NCBI GenBank assembly: GCA_910578035.1
Contig: CAJTOB010000024.1
Span: 1 to 43,627 of the forward strand
DNA: 43,627 nt
Origin: an uncultured Muribaculaceae bacterium
GTDB taxonomy: Bacteria; Bacteroidota; Bacteroidia; Bacteroidales; Muribaculaceae
Reading direction: 5' to 3'
Positions 39,769 through 43,627 of this stretch are shown here, one piece after another (positions within the stretch are counted from its first letter, which is position 1; each line of letters begins with the position of its first letter). The position numbers and the translations under genes were made by a program. A model generated the notes under the pieces. It was given only the letters and a program-made list of their open reading frames with translations, was not told the DNA's origin and did not search any database.

Positions 39769-41871
39769 TCATTCCTCGTTTTTGGTTTCGTTCTGTTCCG
39801 CCGGCTCTGAAACGTTGCCTGCGGCGGGATTTTCGCCATCGGCCTTAGGTTTGCGGCGACGGCGGCGGCGCTTGGAGGGCGCAGTGGTTTCTTCGCCGGC
39901 CACGGGTGCAAGAGAGGGCGTTTCGACAATGACGGCGGGGAGCATCTGCTCTATTGCCGCTTCGTCGGCCTTAGGCTCGGCAAGGGGCTCTGCGGGCTGT
40001 TCTTCCGGGGCCTTGGGCGCAGGCTGAGGCTTCGCTTTCTGAGCCTTGGGCTTTGCCGGCTGTGCAGGCTTGGCGGCCTTGGGCTGCTCTGCCTTGGGCT
40101 GAGCCTGAGTCTTGGGCTGCTCTTCTTTCGGCTGCGGCTGTGGCTTGGGCTGTTCTTTGGGTTTGGCCTTGGCCGGCTGCTCTTTTGGCTGCGGCTTAGG
40201 CTGTTCCTTGGGCTTCTGCTGCTTTGGCTGCTCGGCGGAGGCGTCGGCATCGTTGCCGCGGGTGCGGGCCTTGAGCGCCTTCTTGTTGTCGGAGCTTTTG
40301 CCGCTGTCTTTCTCGGCGCGCAGGTGTATTTCCTTGCGGTCTTTTCCGACCGCGCGGTACTGGAGATATGCCAGGCTTTCGTCGGGAAGAATCTTGAAGC
40401 AACGGCCCAGAGTGCGGCGCCATTTTCCGTAGATTGTCGAGAAGAGGCCCTTTTTCAGGTATGCGTCGACAAAGGGGTGCACGTATAGTATGAAATCGCG
40501 CAGGCCGAGGTCGCGCACCATGTATTCGAGTTTTTCGAACAGTGTGTCGGTGAACAGTATGGAGGGATTCACACGGCCTTTTCCGAGGCAGGAGGGGCAC
40601 TCTTCGTCGACGGTGATGTCGAGCACGGGGCGAACACGCTGGCGGGTAATCTGCATCAGACCGAACTTACTCAGGGGCAGAATGTTGTGCCGGGCTCTGT
40701 CGTTTGCCATGATTTCGCGCATGTGGTCGTAGAGCTCCTGGCGGTGTTCGGGCTTGGCCATGTCGATGAAGTCGACCACGATGATGCCGCCCATGTCGCG
40801 CAGACGAAGCTGGCGTGCGATTTCGTCGGCGGCACGCAGATTGACCTCGAGGGCGTTGCTTTCCTGGTCGTTGGTGGCCTTGGAGCGGTTGCCGGAGTTG
40901 ACGTCGATTACGTGGAGCGCCTCGGTGTGCTCAATGATGATGTATGCGCCCGATTTGAACGATACTGTCTTTCCGAACGACGATTTAATCTGTCGCGTGA
41001 TGCTGAAATGGTCGAAGATGGGCTCGTCTTTTTCATAAAGCTTGACGATGTCGCGGCGCTCGGGGGCAATCAGATTGACATATTTGAGAATCTGACGGTG
41101 TATCTCGGCGTCGTTGACGTGTATGCTTTCGAAAGAGGGGCTGAAAACATCGCGCAGCATTCCGACCACACGGTTTTCTTCTTCGAAGACGAGAGCGGGA
41201 GCTTCGGACTGCTGAGCCTTGCGGCATGCGTCTTCAAAGGCTTGTATGAGTGTCTTGAGCTCGTGGTTGAGTTCGGCTACACGTTTGCCTTCGGCCGATG
41301 TGCGGACAATGACGCCGTAGTTTCGGGGCTTGATGCTCTCTACAAGCTGGTAGAGGCGCAGTTTTTCTTCAGACGATTTGATTTTCTGCGATATGGATAT
41401 TTTGTCGCAGAAGGGGGTCAGCACCAGATAGCGGCCTGTAAAGCTGATTTCGGTGGTAAGACGGGGACCTTTCGACGATATAGGCTCTTTGACAATCTGC
41501 ACGAGCAGTTCCTTGCCGGGAGCGAGCACGTCTGCGATAGAGCCGTGTTTGTCTATTTCGGGCAGAGGCTTCATCTGCGGCAGGCGCGGCAGACGTTTCT
41601 TATCGGCCAGAAGCTGCGACACAAACTGCTCATATGAAGCGAAGTGCGAGCCAAGGTCGAGGTAATGGAGGAATGCATCCTTTTCATAGCCCACGTTCAC
41701 GAAGGCGGCATTGAGGCCCGGCATAAGCTTCTTGACTTTTGCCAGATAGATGTCGCCCACGGCATATGCGAGGTTGCGCGCTTCTTTCTGAAGCGAGACG
41801 AGACGCCCCTCTTCGAGAAGGGCAATCGACACCTCGGATGCCTGTACGTCTACTATTAGTTCACTTTTCAT
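39769..41871 (-). CDS. rng: Ribonuclease E/G family endoribonuclease
   Basis: 700 residues. The catalytic part (about 1-515) has the S1 domain near 40-125 (GDIYLAKVKKLMPGLNAAFV), the DNase I-like domain with HVIDVNSGNRS and GGIIVVDFIDM (metal-binding Asp residues), and the Zn-link CPSCLGKGR. It cleaves single-stranded 5'-monophosphate RNA in mRNA decay and rRNA maturation. After about 545 comes a low-complexity tail of about 110 residues rich in Lys, Pro, Gln and Glu with KEQPKPQP-like repeats. It ends with a basic RRRRRRKP patch (about 675), which may bind RNA or partner proteins. Its leader contains a GAGCC...GGCTC hairpin (about 41920-41940). Confidence 0.93.
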   Translation of the reverse strand: MKSELIVDVQASEVSIALLEEGRLVSLQKEARNLAYAVGDIYLAKVKKLMPGLNAAFVNVGYEKDAFLHYLDLGSHFASYEQFVSQLLADKKRLPRLPQMKPLPEIDKHGSIADVLAPGKELLVQIVKEPISSKGPRLTTEISFTGRYLVLTPFCDKISISQKIKSSEEKLRLYQLVESIKPRNYGVIVRTSAEGKRVAELNHELKTLIQAFEDACRKAQQSEAPALVFEEENRVVGMLRDVFSPSFESIHVNDAEIHRQILKYVNLIAPERRDIVKLYEKDEPIFDHFSITRQIKSSFGKTVSFKSGAYIIIEHTEALHVIDVNSGNRSKATNDQESNALEVNLRAADEIARQLRLRDMGGIIVVDFIDMAKPEHRQELYDHMREIMANDRARHNILPLSKFGLMQITRQRVRPVLDITVDEECPSCLGKGRVNPSILFTDTLFEKLEYMVRDLGLRDFILYVHPFVDAYLKKGLFSTIYGKWRRTLGRCFKILPDESLAYLQYRAVGKDRKEIHLRAEKDSGKSSDNKKALKARTRGNDADASAEQPKQQKPKEQPKPQPKEQPAKAKPKEQPKPQPQPKEEQPKTQAQPKAEQPKAAKPAQPAKPKAQKAKPQPAPKAPEEQPAEPLAEPKADEAAIEQMLPAVIVETPSLAPVAGEETTAPSKRRRRRRKPKADGENPAAGNVSEPAEQNETKNEE

Positions 41872-41970
41872 GAAAGCTGGGGTGAGATTAAAGGATGATT
41901 AAAGAATTGTGGAGGCATTTGAGCCGCATTTGATGAGGCTCAACAAAAAAATAAAAACAAACCTGCCGCA

Positions 41971-41992
41971 CCGGGAGGGCTTAACCTCCCGG
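41971..41992 (-). terminator. Hairpin after the COX24-like gene
   Basis: CCGGGAGG (41992-41985) pairs with CCTCCCGG (41978-41971) on the minus strand. A T-rich run follows about 15 bases later (41956-41946), so the fit to an intrinsic terminator is only moderate. It would end the HU-COX24 transcript before rng. Confidence 0.55.
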
Positions 41993-42045
41993 GCGCCCAA
42001 GCTTGTTTTATGCGCTTAATAGCGGCCACGCGAAATAAGCCGGGC

Positions 42046-42135
42046 TTATTTCTTCTTGTGGCGGTTCTTTCTCAGACGTTTTTTGCGCTTGTGCGTAGCC
42101 ATCTTGTGGCCTTTTCTTTTCTTTCCGCTGGGCAT
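42046..42135 (-). CDS. 29-residue AURKAIP1/COX24 domain protein (mS38-like)
   Basis: A tiny, extremely basic protein. It begins MPSGKKRKGHKMATHKRKKR and ends LRKNRHKKK, so that about 17 of 29 residues are Lys, Arg or His. It matches the AURKAIP1/COX24 (DUF1713) domain that forms the C-terminus of the mitochondrial small-subunit ribosomal protein mS38, and Bacteroidota carry it as a stand-alone small ribosomal protein candidate. It lies between HU and rng, its usual setting as far as I recall. It was found by reading the minus strand because it is too short for routine ORF calling. Confidence 0.85.
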   Translation of the reverse strand: MPSGKKRKGHKMATHKRKKRLRKNRHKKK

Positions 42136-42213
42136 TTTCGAACGCTTTTTTGGAGGGTTATGGATAAGTTTATTTAAAGCCTCCTCGCAGGGAGACCGGA
42201 GAGTATGGTGCGA

Positions 42214-42492
42214 TTATTCGCCTTTCACCATTTCCATGAACACATGTGAGGGCTTGAAAGCGGGAATTTTGTGTTCGGGGATGATGATGGTAGTGTTCTT
42301 GGAGATGTTGCGTGCGGTTTTTTCGGAGCGGGTCTTCACGATAAAGCTGCCGAAACCACGGAGATAAACGTTTTCGCCGTTGGCGAGGGAGTCCTTAACT
42401 ACTTCCATGAAACGCTCGATAGTAGTGAGCACTGCGGCTTTGTCAAGGCCGGTCGACTTGTAGATTTCGTTGACAATGTCGGCTTTAGTCAT
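42214..42492 (-). CDS. HU/IHF-family DNA-binding protein
   Basis: 92 residues. A dimeric nucleoid protein that bends DNA. The sequence MTKADIVNEIYKSTGLD, the helix ERFMEVVKDSLANGENVYLR and the beta-arm block FGSFIVKTRSEKTARNISKN through IIIPEHKIPAFKPS are typical of HU/IHF. The ATG at 42492 gives the family start; upstream in-frame codons lie in the leader. It is followed after about 80 bp by the COX24-like gene. Confidence 0.96.
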   Translation of the reverse strand: MTKADIVNEIYKSTGLDKAAVLTTIERFMEVVKDSLANGENVYLRGFGSFIVKTRSEKTARNISKNTTIIIPEHKIPAFKPSHVFMEMVKGE

Positions 42493-42570
42493 TTTTATGC
42501 GATTTATATGGTTGGTGTATATTTTATGGCACAAACAACGGCAGCGCCGGAGGGCCTGCCCGTTTTGCAG

Positions 42571-42580
42571 GTGCAAATAT
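42571..42580 (-). promoter_or_regulatory. Possible -7 box of HU
   Basis: GATATTTG (minus strand, about 42581-42574) differs from TAnnTTTG in its first base. No TTTG is seen at -33. The predicted leader is about 78 bases. Weak. Confidence 0.3.
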
Positions 42581-42610
42581 CGTGATTATTTTTGATTTAC
42601 GCATAAAAGG

Positions 42611-42670
42611 AAGACCCAAAAATGCATTTTTTCGCCTCAAACATAGCGAAAAAGCACATTTTTGAGTCTT
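42611..42670. terminator. 25-bp inverted repeat between HU and DUF308 genes
   Basis: Arms 42611-42635 and 42646-42670 agree at 21 of 25 positions with a 10-base loop. Read on the minus strand it lies 25 bases after the DUF308 stop (42695) and may end that transcript, but no T run follows the stem directly. Confidence 0.5.
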
Positions 42671-42694
42671 TTTTGGGGCGAGCAGAAGCCGATG

Positions 42695-43357
42695 TCAGTT
42701 GCTTTGGCGTGTCTGTTCGGCTGTTTCCTCGGTTTTGGCGGCCTCCGGCTCGGGTGCCGGAACAGGTGTCGGAGCAGGTGCGGGCGCCGGCGTCTGAGCC
42801 TGCTTGCGCAGCACGCGGTTGCCCGAACTGATTGCAGCGGCCTCTACGAGCGTCATCAGGCCAAAGAAGGCGAGGGCGCAGCCGGTGACAAGCATTATGG
42901 TATAGTCGGCCTGCCCGGGCTGCTGCATGAAGATATAGACAGCGGCACCGCAGAGCGCCATCGGCACAAGGAAGAACCAGCTCGACAGCCTCACCGGGCG
43001 CGAGCCGAAGAGCAGGAGGCAGAACTGAAATATTGCGCCGAAGAGGAGCAGAACCGCAAACATATAGCCGACCATGGTTTCGAAGACGGTGCGGAAAAGC
43101 ACCATGACGACTCCGAGCACGACCGCTGCGGCGCTTGCCACCCAGCCAATGGCCGTGCCGACGGCACCCATGCGGGCGCGGCCGTGCTTGTCGCGGGAGC
43201 CGAGAAAGATCGTTACATTAGCCAGTCCGGCGAGTATAAACAGTATTCCGCAACCAATCACTACATTATTACTTGCCAGTGTATTGCGGAAAAGAATCAT
43301 CAGTATGCCGACGGCAAGTGTACCGACTGCCATCAGGATTAGATTGCGTCCTTTCAT
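42695..43357 (-). CDS. DUF308/HdeD-like membrane protein
   Basis: 220 residues with six predicted transmembrane helices (about 6-24, 33-53, 66-90, 95-117, 124-142 and 152-175). This is the HdeD-like arrangement with a repeated G-I-L-F-I-L-A-G pattern (GILFILAGLANV, AVLLLFGAIFQF). The C-terminal 40 residues are a Pro/Ala/Glu-rich tail (APAPAPTPVPAPEPE) facing the cytoplasm or periplasm. E. coli HdeD is linked to acid resistance at high cell density; the function here is unknown. No promoter box was seen. Confidence 0.8.
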   Translation of the reverse strand: MKGRNLILMAVGTLAVGILMILFRNTLASNNVVIGCGILFILAGLANVTIFLGSRDKHGRARMGAVGTAIGWVASAAAVVLGVVMVLFRTVFETMVGYMFAVLLLFGAIFQFCLLLFGSRPVRLSSWFFLVPMALCGAAVYIFMQQPGQADYTIMLVTGCALAFFGLMTLVEAAAISSGNRVLRKQAQTPAPAPAPTPVPAPEPEAAKTEETAEQTRQSN

Positions 43358-43565
43358 ATTTTTATAAGTTTTTTTTAGCTATATAACAACCAAAAACGCA
43401 ATCTGGTTGGCGGCTGGGTGATTGGGCGGTTGGGCTGATGGGCGGCTGGGCGGACGGGCGGTTGGGCGGTTGGGCTGGCGGCCCATGTTTTTTTGCGGCT
43501 GGGGGATTGTTCGCGGCGGGCGCGCAGAACGCGCGCCTCTACTGCTGTAGGGCAGACGGGCTTTT
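43358..43565. repeat. Octamer array and GC-hairpin element copy C
   Basis: After the start of the DUF308 gene comes about 50 bp of unique AT-rich sequence. A GGGCGGTT/GGGCTGAT/GGGCGGCT octamer array follows (about 43412-43480), then copy C of the ~65-bp element (43484-43550), which has a GGGCGCG...CGCGCC core with two substitutions relative to copies A and B. Confidence 0.75.
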
Positions 43566-43627
43566 AGAGAAATAGCCGCGTAGCGGCAAATGAGCTGCGG
43601 AGCAGCGCTTAGAGTAATAGCCTATGG
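43566..43627 (-). repeat. Mosaic palindromic element, copy 4, cut by the window end
   Basis: Matches 3130-3191: AGCCGCG-triloop hairpin, GCTGC-GGA-GCAGC hairpin, then AGAGTAATAGCCTATGG. It breaks off at the first arm of the CCTATGG hairpin. Confidence 0.8.

Overview
The window is a 43.6 kb, GC-rich chromosomal segment of a Bacteroidota bacterium, most likely a Bacteroidales member close to the Muribaculaceae. That placement is inferred from gene content. The pointers are TAnnTTTG -7 promoter boxes with TTTG or ATTG -33 boxes about 20 bases upstream, families largely confined to this phylum (DUF4954, DUF3822, GldE-type CNNM/CBS proteins, the 29-residue AURKAIP1/COX24 protein beside HU and RNase G), a coaX-OMP-lptC-gldE cluster and a pdxJ/nadK/exbB-exbD-tonB neighbourhood. 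I see no transposase, integrase, prophage, CRISPR array, rRNA or tRNA.

Layout: polA (+) lies between two near-identical 119-bp direct repeats (1-3410). Next is a five-gene minus-strand operon for a complete MacAB-TolC-type exporter (3576-9283). A hexapeptide acetyltransferase (+) is followed by the minus-strand cluster coaX, OMP, lptC, gldE, bcp (10148-14676) and by an M28 peptidase-sufE pair. Plus-strand genes then run pheT, yebC, an M48 peptidase and upp (16593-21498). rsmD and DUF3822 (-), a Pro-rich lipoprotein (+), DUF4954 (-), exbB-exbD-tonB (-) and pdxJ (-) follow. A compact plus-strand unit holds an ACT-like protein, nadK and a YgjP peptidase (28746-30793). The rest is minus-strand: MATE-pyrH-frr, a BI-1 protein, argS, manC, mtnN, mdh, rng, the AURKAIP1/COX24 protein, HU and a DUF308 membrane protein.

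Most genes are housekeeping: replication and repair, translation, cofactors (CoA, PLP, NADP, Fe-S), envelope biogenesis, TonB energisation and RNA decay. The unusual part is the intergenic DNA. Nearly every gap longer than about 80 bp carries degenerate tandem repeats with a strict period of 7 or 8 bases, often as a purine-rich arm followed by its complement, so that the gap could fold into a long hairpin. These arrays often begin at a stop codon. Superimposed are a mosaic palindromic element of about 120 bp (four copies, one cut by the window edge) with a related hairpin at 31065, a GC-hairpin element of about 65 bp (three copies), a TTATCTTNACTYT hairpin arm (four loci), and a possible multibranched RNA at 21650-21746. 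These are the best candidates for something not yet described.

Several genes (polA, the acetyltransferase, coaX, DUF3822) have a -7 box ending only 4-8 bases before the ATG, which implies leaderless or nearly leaderless mRNAs.
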